This document shows positions 45,550 through 54,131 of a stretch of DNA of 64,000 nt, piece by piece. How positions within the stretch are numbered: the stretch's first letter is position 1; the number at the start of each line of letters is the position of its first letter. A program made the position numbers and the translations under genes. The notes under the pieces were generated by a model. The model was not told where the DNA came from, ran no database searches, and worked only from the letters and a program-made list of their open reading frames with translations. The DNA comes from Wenyingzhuangia aestuarii (GTDB taxonomy: Bacteria; Bacteroidota; Bacteroidia; Flavobacteriales; Flavobacteriaceae): positions 96,792-160,791 of the forward strand of contig NZ_JAATJG010000001.1 in assembly GCF_011927765.1 (NCBI RefSeq), written 5' to 3'.

Positions 45550-47139
45550 ATGAAAAATATATATAAAAAAGTAGGAGTCATTCTATTAGGATTAATCGGG
45601 TTTGGATTAACCTCTTGTTCCGATGATTTTACAAATTTAGCTCCATTAGGGAGTGTATCTAACGAAAGTTTTTGGAAAACAGAAGCAGATGCCATTCAAG
45701 GAGCTAACGGATTGTATGAGTTAATGAATGATCAGGAAATGTTTGGTAGAGGTTTCTTTTGGTACATCAACGCATCAGACGATATGATTACAGGTCGTAC
45801 CAAAGCAACGGCAGATGTAATTAAAAACTTTAACATTAATGGTAGCGAAGGAAGTTATACATCTACTTGTTACGAAAAATGTTACAAAATTATTAGAAGA
45901 GCAAACGATGTTTTGTTAAACGTTCCAAATATGGAAATTAGCGAAAATGTAAAAAACAGAGTTTTAGGAGAAGCTTATTTTATGCGTGCTTTTAGTTATT
46001 TCTGGGTAGCACATACTTATGGAGATGATAAAAACGGAGGAGTTCCTATTGTTACTGTTGATAATATGTTTGCTGCAGGAGGTAGTTATGCTAGACCTAC
46101 AAGTGTAGTAGAAAACTATGCAATGATTGTTGAGGACTTAAAAATGGCTTCAGATTTATTGCCTCTTTTTTCAGAATACGGAACAGATGATTATGGTAGA
46201 CCTCATAAAGATGCAGCTTTGGCTTACATAGCTAAGACTAATTTATATTGGGCACAATATGATGCTTCTAGATATGCTGAGGTAGTAAAATATGCAGATT
46301 TGGTAACCAATTCTGGTTCTGGTAGAGCGTTAATCAATACAGGAAATCCTGCTAAAGATTATAGAGAATTACACAGTCATTTAAACAACTGGACAAGCGA
46401 ATATATTTGGTCTGTAAATTCAGGAGTAGATAGAGGTAGTATTTTAACTGGAGTAATGTTAGAAAACAAAGGTTGGGGTAAATTTAACGGATGGGGATAT
46501 TACACACCATCAGAAGGATTGTACAACGAATTTGAAGCAGGTGATGCTCGTAAAGCAGTAACTATTTTAAGTTTTGGTGATGATTTTCAATTTTTTGGAG
46601 AAGCTAAAAGATACCAATCAGAAAATTCATTGTCTGGTTTCCAATTTAACAAATACATGTACGAGTTTAGAGAGGCAGATGCTATTGGAACTACTGTAAA
46701 TACAGATGGAGACAATCCAACAACTACTTACAATGTACCATTAATGCGCTATGCAGAGGTGTTGTTAATGAAAGCAGAAGCGTTAATTGCTGATGGTAAA
46801 AATGGTGATACTCCTTTAAATTTAGTTAGAGCTAGAGCAGGTTTGGCTGCTAAAACAAACGCTACCATGGCCGATTTAAAACATGAAAGAAGAGTTGAGT
46901 TGGCAGGAGAATTTGCAAACAGACATTTTGATTTGGTTCGTTGGGGAGATGCACAGGCTATTTATGCACAACCTATTTATGGAAGAATTTACTCAGATAG
47001 ATCTGATCCAGATTCACCATACACTTCAGAAATTGTATGGCCAGCAAGAACTTTTGATGCTTCTTATATGAATGTTTGGCCTATTCCAAACACTGTAATT
47101 CAATCATCAGGAATTCCACAAAACAAAAACTGGAACTAA
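45550..47139 (+). CDS. SusD/RagB-type outer membrane lipoprotein
   Basis: A 529-residue surface lipoprotein (lipobox TSCSD, Cys23) that binds substrate and closes over its SusC partner. The N-terminal FWKTEADAIQGANGLYELM segment (about 41-59), VPLMRYAEVLLMKAEAL (about 397-413) and the C-terminal ERRVELAGEFANRHFDLVRWGDA block (about 442-464) are SusD hallmarks. It starts 21 bases after the SusC-like gene, and a terminator follows it. Confidence 0.92.
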   Translation: MKNIYKKVGVILLGLIGFGLTSCSDDFTNLAPLGSVSNESFWKTEADAIQGANGLYELMNDQEMFGRGFFWYINASDDMITGRTKATADVIKNFNINGSEGSYTSTCYEKCYKIIRRANDVLLNVPNMEISENVKNRVLGEAYFMRAFSYFWVAHTYGDDKNGGVPIVTVDNMFAAGGSYARPTSVVENYAMIVEDLKMASDLLPLFSEYGTDDYGRPHKDAALAYIAKTNLYWAQYDASRYAEVVKYADLVTNSGSGRALINTGNPAKDYRELHSHLNNWTSEYIWSVNSGVDRGSILTGVMLENKGWGKFNGWGYYTPSEGLYNEFEAGDARKAVTILSFGDDFQFFGEAKRYQSENSLSGFQFNKYMYEFREADAIGTTVNTDGDNPTTTYNVPLMRYAEVLLMKAEALIADGKNGDTPLNLVRARAGLAAKTNATMADLKHERRVELAGEFANRHFDLVRWGDAQAIYAQPIYGRIYSDRSDPDSPYTSEIVWPARTFDASYMNVWPIPNTVIQSSGIPQNKNWN

Positions 47140-47165
47140 CAGAGTCCAGCTTTATAAAAAAATCG

Positions 47166-47195
47166 AAAAGGTGCTATTTTGGTAGCACCTTTTTT
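47166..47195 (+). terminator. Terminator after the SusD-like gene
   Basis: AAAGGTGCTA pairs with TAGCACCTTT around TTTTGG, followed by T. It lies 13 bases before the downstream phosphatase start, so the phosphatase may get only partial read-through or its own promoter. Confidence 0.8.
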
Positions 47196-47208
47196 AAAAT
47201 AGTTATTT

Positions 47209-49008
47209 ATGCAATTATTTGTAAAAAGAAATATTACACTACTATTAGTAATATTAGTAATGGGGCTAGGTTATAGCCAAGATTTTAAAAATATTAGAAT
47301 ACAATCTCACAACGATTATCTACAAAAAACACCTTTTTGGACTGCTTATACAAGCGGATTAAATTTACTAGAGGCTGATGTGTTTTTAGAAAAAGGACAA
47401 TTGTTTATTGCTCACACATCTAAAGAAATTAACAAGGTAAAAACATTAGAGGCTTTGTATTTAAAGCCCTTAAATCAGTTGGCAAGTACAGCAGAAGACT
47501 TGCATAAAGATTTGTTTTTAATGATTGACGTAAAGTCTGAAGCGCTAGCAACTTTAGAGGCAATTATTAAAAATTTAAAAGAATACCCTCAGGTAATTCA
47601 TCATCCACATATTAAAATTGTAATTTCTGGTAATAGGCCAAATTCAGATAGCTATCACCAATATCCTTCTTTTATTTCTTTTGATTATCAAGAAATAGAA
47701 ACAACATTGTCCGCTAAAAATTTGGCAAAGGTAGATATGATAAGTGTAGATTTTAAAAAATACACAGAATGGAACGGAAAAGGTAGATTAACCCATGCTG
47801 ATTATGACAAGGTAACAGCAGTAATTAACCAAGCAAAAAAGTTTCAAAAGCCTTTCCGTTTTTGGGGAACCCCAGATTCTAAAACAGCATGGAGAACTTT
47901 TTTAGAATTAGGAGTAGATGTTATTAATACAGATCAACCTAAAAAATGTGCAACTTATGTTTCTAGTTTAAAGCACAGAACGGTACAGGCAAAAATTTCA
48001 TCAGAAGTTTACAAACCAACTTTTAAATACGATAAGGCTAAAGGAAAAATTAAAAACATTATTTTATTAATTGGTGATGGTAATGGATTGTCTCAAATAT
48101 CATCAGCAACTTTAGCAAATAGTGGAGCTTTAACCTTAACACAGCTTAAAAATATTGGATTGATTAAAACTCAAGCAGCAGATGATTTTACTACCGACTC
48201 TGCAGCTGCAGGAACAGCTTTGGCTACTGGAAAAAAAACAAATAACAGAGCTATTGGAACAGATGTGCATGGAAATGCTTTAAAAAATATTACCGAAATT
48301 TTACATCAAAAAGGATTTGCTACCGGAGTTATTACTACCGATGAAATTACAGGAGCAACACCTTCTGCTTTCTATGCACATCAAAAAGATAGGTCTGAAA
48401 AAGATAAGATAGCAAAGGATTTGGTACAGAGTAAATTAGATTTTTTTGCAGGTGGTGGTTCTAAAACTTTTGAAAATTTAGGTATAGAAAAATCTTTTAG
48501 TGTGGTGAATTCTGTAGCAGAACTAACTACATCAAAAGCCAAAAGAACAGGATTGTTTTTTTCAGAAAAAGGAGTGTCATCTATCCTTACAGGTAGAGGA
48601 AACTTATTGGCAGAAACTACCAAAGCAGGATTACAATTTTTAAAAAAGAAAGAAAAACCTTTTTTCTTAATGGTAGAAGCTGCTCAAATAGACAGTTTTG
48701 GTCATGCTAACAACACAGAAGGAATTGTGTTAGAGGGAATAGATTTTGATCGAGCAATTACTGAAGCTATTCAATTTGCCGATGAAAACAAAGGAACGTT
48801 GGTAATTGTAACTGCAGATCATGAAACATCTGGTTTTGGTGTTGCTAGTGGTAGTGTAGAACATCATTCAATAGAAGGAGGTTTTATTACCCACGATCAT
48901 ACAGGGAGCATGGTGCCTATTTTTGCATATGGTCCACAAGCAAACAGGTTTTCGGGAGTTTATGAAAACAACGAGGTGTTTGAAAAAATAATAGAAAGTT
49001 TAAAATAA
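47209..49008 (+). CDS. Two-domain secreted glycerophosphodiesterase-like/alkaline phosphatase
   Basis: A 599-residue protein with a signal peptide (about 1-23, GYSQ). Residues about 25-265 form a GDPD/PI-PLC-like TIM barrel: SHNDY, EADVF and AHTSK carry the conserved His, Glu-x-Asp and His. Residues about 275-599 are a PhoA-type alkaline phosphatase: LIGDGNG (metal Asp), TTDSAAAGTALATGKKT (nucleophile Ser), EAAQIDSFGHANN, VTADHETSG and the final His in THDHTGS are all in place. The likely chain is phosphodiester to phosphomonoester to free phosphate in the periplasm. It follows a SusCD pair and has no clear TAnnTTTG promoter of its own. Confidence 0.9.
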   Translation: MQLFVKRNITLLLVILVMGLGYSQDFKNIRIQSHNDYLQKTPFWTAYTSGLNLLEADVFLEKGQLFIAHTSKEINKVKTLEALYLKPLNQLASTAEDLHKDLFLMIDVKSEALATLEAIIKNLKEYPQVIHHPHIKIVISGNRPNSDSYHQYPSFISFDYQEIETTLSAKNLAKVDMISVDFKKYTEWNGKGRLTHADYDKVTAVINQAKKFQKPFRFWGTPDSKTAWRTFLELGVDVINTDQPKKCATYVSSLKHRTVQAKISSEVYKPTFKYDKAKGKIKNIILLIGDGNGLSQISSATLANSGALTLTQLKNIGLIKTQAADDFTTDSAAAGTALATGKKTNNRAIGTDVHGNALKNITEILHQKGFATGVITTDEITGATPSAFYAHQKDRSEKDKIAKDLVQSKLDFFAGGGSKTFENLGIEKSFSVVNSVAELTTSKAKRTGLFFSEKGVSSILTGRGNLLAETTKAGLQFLKKKEKPFFLMVEAAQIDSFGHANNTEGIVLEGIDFDRAITEAIQFADENKGTLVIVTADHETSGFGVASGSVEHHSIEGGFITHDHTGSMVPIFAYGPQANRFSGVYENNEVFEKIIESLK

Positions 49009-49026
49009 TTTTTTTTGAGTTTTGTT

Positions 49027-49075
49027 AAATAGCGTTAGCGGCTTGGTTTTTAAAAACCACAGTCGCTTTCTATTT
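49027..49075. terminator. Long imperfect hairpin between convergent genes
   Basis: AAATAG and CTATTT arms enclose AGCG/CGCT and a central GGTTTTTAAAAACC palindrome, with T-rich flanks. It probably ends both the phosphatase gene and the HAD gene. Confidence 0.5.
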
Positions 49076-49759
49076 TTACAAGGCTATAAGTTTTTTAGCA
49101 ATTTTTAAAAGATCGGTTTCACTAATTTCTGGCATTGGAGCTAAGGGATATAATTGTTGTCCAGGTCTGTTAATAAAAGCGGCTCTAAATCCTGCCCACA
49201 TTGCACCGGCAACATCCCAACCATGTGCTGCAATTAGCATACAATCTTTGGGTTCTGCTTTCAGTTTTTTTGCAGCCCAATAATATACTTCTGTCTCGGG
49301 TTTATACTTTCCAAATTCTTCTACACTTAGTTGCTGCTCAAATAAGTGAGTTAGGCCTGCGTTTTTAAATTGGGAACGCATTCCTTTTATAGAGGAGTTG
49401 GATAAAGCAATCATTATATAGCCAGCTTTTTTTAAAAGTCTAAGTGCTTCTATTGCTTCTGGGTGTGGAAGCAGATTGCTAAAATTTTTCAGAACCTCTC
49501 TTGTTTCCTCTGTAGATAGGTTTATGTTGTGGTTTTTTGCAACCATTTGCAAAGCTGCAGCACCAATGTTACTAAAATCTGTAAACTGTTTGCTGGCTGT
49601 GGTTACTAAAGAATAATGCAACATGGTGGAAAACCATAAAGGCAATAAATCTTCTCTACCGTTTAAAGCTTTACCTACATGTTTTTTCATAGAGCTTAAA
49701 TCTAACAGTGATTCGTTTACATCAAAAAATAAAACTTTAGGTCTTTGGCTGTGTTGCAT
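49076..49759 (-). CDS. HAD-superfamily haloacid dehalogenase-like hydrolase
   Basis: A 227-residue hydrolase of the haloacid dehalogenase type II group. Motif I FFDVNESLLDL (about 11-21) carries the nucleophile Asp, IALSNSS (about 116) is motif II, and MLIAAHGWDVAGAMWAG (about 174-190) is motif IV with its acidic residue. Type II enzymes act on 2-haloacids, but the substrate cannot be read from the sequence. It is 66 bases after the AhpD-like gene on the minus strand and probably belongs to the same TetR-controlled operon. Confidence 0.85.
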   Translation of the reverse strand: MQHSQRPKVLFFDVNESLLDLSSMKKHVGKALNGREDLLPLWFSTMLHYSLVTTASKQFTDFSNIGAAALQMVAKNHNINLSTEETREVLKNFSNLLPHPEAIEALRLLKKAGYIMIALSNSSIKGMRSQFKNAGLTHLFEQQLSVEEFGKYKPETEVYYWAAKKLKAEPKDCMLIAAHGWDVAGAMWAGFRAAFINRPGQQLYPLAPMPEISETDLLKIAKKLIAL

Positions 49760-49825
49760 CTTATTTGTTTTTTTAAAAAGATAAAAAGGATTGCTTTTAA
49801 AACAAACAATCCTTTTAACTATTAA

Positions 49826-50377
49826 TTATTTTTTAGACCAAGCAAAACCTTGGAAAGGTGCATCTACTGGAGTATTTGCAATGTGGTTGGTGTAGTTGCT
49901 AATTACTTTTTGAGACAATCCTAAAATAATTTCTAAGACTTGTTGCTCTCCATACCCAGCTGCATAAAATGCTTCTAAATCTTCTTGAGAAACGTGTCCA
50001 CGATTTCTTACAATTGTTAAAGTCATAGTACGTAAAGCTTCTAGCTTAGCATCTGCAAGTGGAGTTTCGTTACGTAATGCTTCTGTAATTTCATCATCAA
50101 CTTTCATCATTTTTGCAATTCCTGTGTGTGCAGGTACACAGTAGTGACAAGCGTGTTCTACATTAATAGTTTGCCAAACTACGGTTAACTCATCTTCGTT
50201 AAAAGAAGTTTCGGTAAACAATTCGTGTAAAGTTTGGTATGCCTCAAAAATTTTTGGTGCTCCTGCTAATACTCCGTGTAAACCAGGAATCATTCCGTAA
50301 GCTTTTTGAGATTTTTCTATGAAGGGTTTACTTGCTTCCGGTGCTGTTTCTAGGTTGTGAATTTTTAAAGTTGTCAT
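49826..50377 (-). CDS. Carboxymuconolactone decarboxylase/AhpD-like protein
   Basis: A 183-residue protein of the AhpD-like fold. The redox motif CHYC (in EHACHYCVPAHTGIAK, about 75-90) matches the CxxC active site with a nearby His used by peroxidase members. Likely roles are alkylhydroperoxide reduction or, as in the decarboxylase members, a non-redox reaction; which one is not visible here. A CTAAGCAATTGCTTAG dyad sits 38 bases before its start, and the same dyad precedes the tetR gene. Confidence 0.85.
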   Translation of the reverse strand: MTTLKIHNLETAPEASKPFIEKSQKAYGMIPGLHGVLAGAPKIFEAYQTLHELFTETSFNEDELTVVWQTINVEHACHYCVPAHTGIAKMMKVDDEITEALRNETPLADAKLEALRTMTLTIVRNRGHVSQEDLEAFYAAGYGEQQVLEIILGLSQKVISNYTNHIANTPVDAPFQGFAWSKK

Positions 50378-50414
50378 AATTTTTTATTTATGGTTTTATT
50401 TTTAAATTTATTAT

Positions 50415-50430
50415 CTAAGCAATTGCTTAG
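50415..50430. promoter_or_regulatory. Operator dyad before the AhpD-like gene
   Basis: CTAAGCAATTGCTTAG, a perfect 16-bp palindrome, 38 bases upstream of the AhpD-like ATG. A near-identical copy lies in front of the tetR gene. Confidence 0.65.
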
Positions 50431-50449
50431 TTTTGTTGTAAAAAAAAAG

Positions 50450-51013
50450 TTACAGGTTTAAAAAAGTAACTTCTATAATATCTTCTAATTGATTTTGATT
50501 AAAAACTTTAGATGCTATGGAAAGTCCTAAAAGACTATTCATTAAATAATCAGCTTGTTTTTCTATAATTGTGTTGTCCTTTGAGTCGTCTTGTTTTAAA
50601 TTACTTACAAATAAATCTCTAATTTCATTTGCAAACTTTTTTAATTCGGTCATAATAATCTCGTCAGAATCTTCTTTAATTTCGTTTACAGTATTAGTAA
50701 CCAAACACCCTTTACATAAAGAACCTTCTTTAGAGAATTCTAAAAAATCAGAAAAGTATTGTTGTATGCCAGCTACACCATTGTTAGATTTTCTTAGCTT
50801 ATCTTTAATAATATTAATTTGCGTTTTGTAGTATTTAATGCTTTCTAAAAACACCCCTTGTTTGTTTTTAAAACTAGCATAAATGGAAAATTGATTAATT
50901 CCCATTTCCTTTTCTAGCATACGAACAGAAGTAGCTTCATAGCCATTTCTCCAAAACAGCCCCATTGCTTTTTGAATTACCTCTTCTTCGTTATATTGTT
51001 TTTTACGTGCCAT
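50450..51013 (-). CDS. TetR/AcrR-family transcriptional regulator
   Basis: A 187-residue repressor-type protein with an N-terminal HTH (about 12-52; FWRNGYEATSVRMLEKEMGINQFSIYASFKNKQ) and a ligand-binding C-terminal part holding CKGC near 100, a pair that could sense redox. I chose the ATG at 51013; the longer frame adds a hydrophobic stretch unlike TetR proteins and crosses the operator. Two 16-bp palindromes, one before this gene and one before the AhpD-like gene, suggest it represses both itself and that operon. The inducer is unknown. Confidence 0.9.
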   Translation of the reverse strand: MARKKQYNEEEVIQKAMGLFWRNGYEATSVRMLEKEMGINQFSIYASFKNKQGVFLESIKYYKTQINIIKDKLRKSNNGVAGIQQYFSDFLEFSKEGSLCKGCLVTNTVNEIKEDSDEIIMTELKKFANEIRDLFVSNLKQDDSKDNTIIEKQADYLMNSLLGLSIASKVFNQNQLEDIIEVTFLNL

Positions 51014-51031
51014 TGTTTTTAAACTACAACA

Positions 51032-51052
51032 CAAAGCTAAGCAATAGCTTAG
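51032..51052. promoter_or_regulatory. tetR promoter -7 box overlapped by its operator dyad
   Basis: The dyad CTAAGCAATAGCTTAG lies at 51037-51052, differing from the 50415 copy at one base. On the minus strand TAGCTTTG (51032-51039) matches TAnnTTTG and overlaps the dyad by 3 bases, so bound repressor should block the promoter. Confidence 0.6.
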
Positions 51053-51229
51053 AAATAAAAAACTTTCTTTAAAAAAGAATTTTAGGGTTTTGGGTGATGA
51101 ATTTTCTAGATTTAAGGAGTTTTTTAATGAAGTTAAAACAGTATTATTGAAGAATGGTTTCATTATTTGCAAAAAAAATCCATTAAAGGCCATCTCTATT
51201 TAAGAATAGTCAAAAAAAATCGATTCTTT

Positions 51230-51258
51230 TTGCTCGATGAATACAAATGGTATCTTTG
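51230..51258 (+). promoter_or_regulatory. Promoter of maeB (-33 TTG, -7 TATCTTTG)
   Basis: TTG at 51230-51232 and TATCTTTG at 51251-51258, 18 bases apart, fit the Bacteroidota layout. Start of maeB is 19 bases downstream. Confidence 0.6.
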
Positions 51259-51276
51259 CCTTATAAATTATTGAAT

Positions 51277-53541
51277 ATGGGTTATACAAAAAAAGAATTA
51301 GAAGCTTTAGAATATCACGAAAAGCCTCAACCGGGTAAAATTAAAGTGGTGCCTACAAAAAAGTATGCAACACAAAGAGATTTAGCCTTGGCTTATTCTC
51401 CTGGAGTAGCGGTGCCATGTTTGGCGATAGAAAAGAACCCAGAGGATGCTTATAAGTATACATCTAAGGGGAATTTAGTAGCTGTAATTTCTAACGGAAC
51501 AGCGGTTCTTGGATTAGGAGATATTGGTGCTTTAGCTGGAAAACCAGTAATGGAAGGAAAAGGATTGTTATTTAAAATATTTGCAGATATAGATGTTTTT
51601 GATATTGAATTAGATACCAAAGATGTTGATAAATTTGTTGAAACAGTTAAAATGATTGCTCCAACTTTTGGAGGTATCAACTTGGAAGATATCAAAGCTC
51701 CTGAAGCATTTGAGATTGAAAGAAGATTAAAAGAGGAATTAGACATTCCTGTAATGCATGATGATCAGCACGGTACAGCAATTATATCTGCGGCTGCATT
51801 AAAAAATGCAATAGAAATTACAGAAAAAGACATTACTAAAGTAAGAGTAGTAGTAAATGGAGCAGGAGCTGCAGCTATTTCTTGTACAAAATTATACAAA
51901 GCATTAGGAGTTTCTGAAAATAACATCTTAATGTGCGATAGTAAAGGAGTAATTACTACTAAGCGTGAAGATTTAAACGAGCAAAAGAAAGAATTTGCTG
52001 TAGATACAGAGTTTACAACTTTGGAAGAAGCAATTAACGGTGCCGATGTATTTATTGGTTTATCTGTTGCCGGAGCGTTAACACCAGAAATGTTAAAGAC
52101 TATGGCACCAGATCCTATTGTGTTTGCTATGGCAAATCCAACACCAGAAATAGATTATGATCTTGCGGTGGCTACTCGTCAAGATGTAATTATGGCTACA
52201 GGTCGTTCTGATTATCCTAACCAAGTAAACAACGTTTTAGGTTTTCCATTTATTTTTAGAGGAGCTTTAGATGTTAGAGCTACTGGAATTAACGAGGAAA
52301 TGAAAATGGCTGCTGTACATGCATTGGCAGACATGGCTAAGAAAAATGTACCAGAGCAAGTAAACATTGTGTATGGTGAAAAGAACTTACAGTATGGTAG
52401 ACAATACATTATTCCAAAACCTTTTGATCCAAGATTAATTTACGAATTGCCACCAGCTATTGCAAAAGCAGCAATGGATAGCGGTATTGCTAAAAAACCA
52501 ATTAAAGATTGGGATGCTTATGTACACGAATTAATGGAGCGTTCTGGTTCTGGAAGTAAGTTTGAGCGTATGTTGGTAAGTCGTTCTCAAAAAGATCCTA
52601 AGCGAGTTGTATTCCCAGAAGCGGAACACTTAAATGTGTTAAAAGCAGCTCAAATTGTTTCTGATGAAGGAATAGCAAAACCTATTTTATTAGGAAATGT
52701 AGAATTGATTAAAACCTTAAAAGAAGAAATTGGTTTTGAGGCTGAGGTTGAAATTATTGATCCTAAAAGCGATGAGTATAAAGATAAAGTAAACGCTTAC
52801 GCAGAAAAATATTGGGAAAAACGTCAACGTAAAGGAATTCGTTTATTAGATGCACAAAAGCATATGATAACACGTAACTACTTTGCTGCAATGATGGTAA
52901 ACGTAGGAGAAGCAGATGCTATGGTGTCTGGATATTCTAGAAATTATCCTTCTACAGTAAAACCAATTTTTGAAACGATTGGTAAAAGACCAGAAGCATC
53001 AAGAATTGCAGCTGCCAATATTATGATTACTTCTAAAGGACCTTTAATTTTTACCGATACAACGGTAAATATAGATCCTAGTTCAGAAGTTTTAGCAAAC
53101 ATTGCAGAATTAGCAAGTGGAATGGCAAAAATATTTGCAATAGAACCACATATAGCTATGTTGTCTTACACTAACTTTGGAGGTGTAGAGAGTACAGGAG
53201 TTGCTAAAGTGCAAAAAGCAGTTGAAATTTTAAAAACAAAAAGACCAGACTTAAATGTAGACGGTCCTATTCAGGCAGATTTTGCTTTGAACCATGATTT
53301 ATTAGAAAAACAATTTTCTTTTTCTGATTTGGTTGGAAAAGAAACTAATACATTTATTTTTCCTAGTTTAGATGCAGCAAATATTTCTTACAAAATGATT
53401 AAGGAATTAACAGATGCTACATCAATTGGACCTGTGTTAATGGGGCTTAATAAACCAGCACATGTTGTTCAGTTAGGTGCAAGTGTAGAAGAAATTGTAA
53501 ACATTACTGCCGTTGCAGTAATTGATGCACAAAACCAATAA
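51277..53541 (+). CDS. maeB: NADP-dependent malic enzyme (MaeB type)
   Basis: Converts malate to pyruvate and CO2 with NADPH. The 754-residue protein is the two-domain MaeB form: an N-terminal malic enzyme (about 1-420; YSPGVAVPC, DIDVFDIELD, MHDDQHGTA, VNGAGAAA for NADP) and a C-terminal phosphotransacetylase-like domain (about 430-750; FPEAEHLNVLKAA, VSGYSRNYPSTVKPI, DGPIQADFAL) that is usually regulatory. I use the ATG at 51277; the longer frame reaches into the -7 box. It is first in maeB-ruvA-sprA-gcvH, a familiar flavobacterial order. Confidence 0.93.
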   Translation: MGYTKKELEALEYHEKPQPGKIKVVPTKKYATQRDLALAYSPGVAVPCLAIEKNPEDAYKYTSKGNLVAVISNGTAVLGLGDIGALAGKPVMEGKGLLFKIFADIDVFDIELDTKDVDKFVETVKMIAPTFGGINLEDIKAPEAFEIERRLKEELDIPVMHDDQHGTAIISAAALKNAIEITEKDITKVRVVVNGAGAAAISCTKLYKALGVSENNILMCDSKGVITTKREDLNEQKKEFAVDTEFTTLEEAINGADVFIGLSVAGALTPEMLKTMAPDPIVFAMANPTPEIDYDLAVATRQDVIMATGRSDYPNQVNNVLGFPFIFRGALDVRATGINEEMKMAAVHALADMAKKNVPEQVNIVYGEKNLQYGRQYIIPKPFDPRLIYELPPAIAKAAMDSGIAKKPIKDWDAYVHELMERSGSGSKFERMLVSRSQKDPKRVVFPEAEHLNVLKAAQIVSDEGIAKPILLGNVELIKTLKEEIGFEAEVEIIDPKSDEYKDKVNAYAEKYWEKRQRKGIRLLDAQKHMITRNYFAAMMVNVGEADAMVSGYSRNYPSTVKPIFETIGKRPEASRIAAANIMITSKGPLIFTDTTVNIDPSSEVLANIAELASGMAKIFAIEPHIAMLSYTNFGGVESTGVAKVQKAVEILKTKRPDLNVDGPIQADFALNHDLLEKQFSFSDLVGKETNTFIFPSLDAANISYKMIKELTDATSIGPVLMGLNKPAHVVQLGASVEEIVNITAVAVIDAQNQ

Positions 53542-53544
53542 TTA

Positions 53545-54126
53545 ATGATTACCCATTTAAAAGGTAAACTTGTTGAAAAAAATCCTACCTATGCCATTGT
53601 GGAATGCAATGGTGTAGGTTATTTTTTAAATATATCGTTACATACCTATTCTCAAATTCCAGATAGTGAGTTGGTCACTTTGTATACCCAACTAATTGTA
53701 AAAGAAGATTCTCATACTTTGTATGGGTTTACATCTACGTTGGAAAGAGAAATTTTTAAACTGTTAATTTCAGTTTCCGGTATAGGACCAAGTATTGCAA
53801 GAACTATGCTTTCTTCTTTATCAACGGAAGAAATACAAAAAGCGTTGGCTACAGAAAACGTAGCAGTCATTCAATCTGTAAAAGGAATTGGTGCCAAAAC
53901 GGCTCAAAAAGTAATTATTGAGCTAAAAGATAAAATCGTAAAAACATACGATATGGAAGAAACTTCTGCTTTTGTAAACAATAGTGCAAAAGAAGAAGCG
54001 TTATCTGCTTTAGAGGTTTTAGGATTTGTGAAGAGACAAGCAGAAAAAGTAGTAACTTCAATTTTAAAGGAAACTCCAGATTTAAGTGTCGAAAAACTAA
54101 TCAAACTAGCTCTTAAAAAACTATAA
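53545..54126 (+). CDS. ruvA: Holliday junction ATP-dependent DNA helicase subunit RuvA
   Basis: RuvA binds Holliday junctions and loads RuvB for branch migration. The 193-residue protein has the N-terminal OB domain (MITHLKGKLVEKNPTYAIVECNGVGY), HhH motifs around ISVSGIGPSIARTMLS (about 73-88) and VKGIGAKTAQKVIIELKDK (about 112-130), and the C-terminal RuvB-contact domain (about 145-190). Between maeB (3-base gap) and sprA. Confidence 0.95.
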   Translation: MITHLKGKLVEKNPTYAIVECNGVGYFLNISLHTYSQIPDSELVTLYTQLIVKEDSHTLYGFTSTLEREIFKLLISVSGIGPSIARTMLSSLSTEEIQKALATENVAVIQSVKGIGAKTAQKVIIELKDKIVKTYDMEETSAFVNNSAKEEALSALEVLGFVKRQAEKVVTSILKETPDLSVEKLIKLALKKL

Positions 54127-54131
54127 CTAAC

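Noticed and set aside
51014-51193. N-terminal extension of the TetR regulator, with hydrophobic residues
   Set aside because: It crosses the operator dyad and the -7 box; the ATG at 51013 starts the usual TetR N terminus.
51290-53541. maeB as a malic enzyme fused to a working phosphotransacetylase
   Set aside because: This is the standard MaeB architecture; the second domain is normally regulatory, so nothing new.
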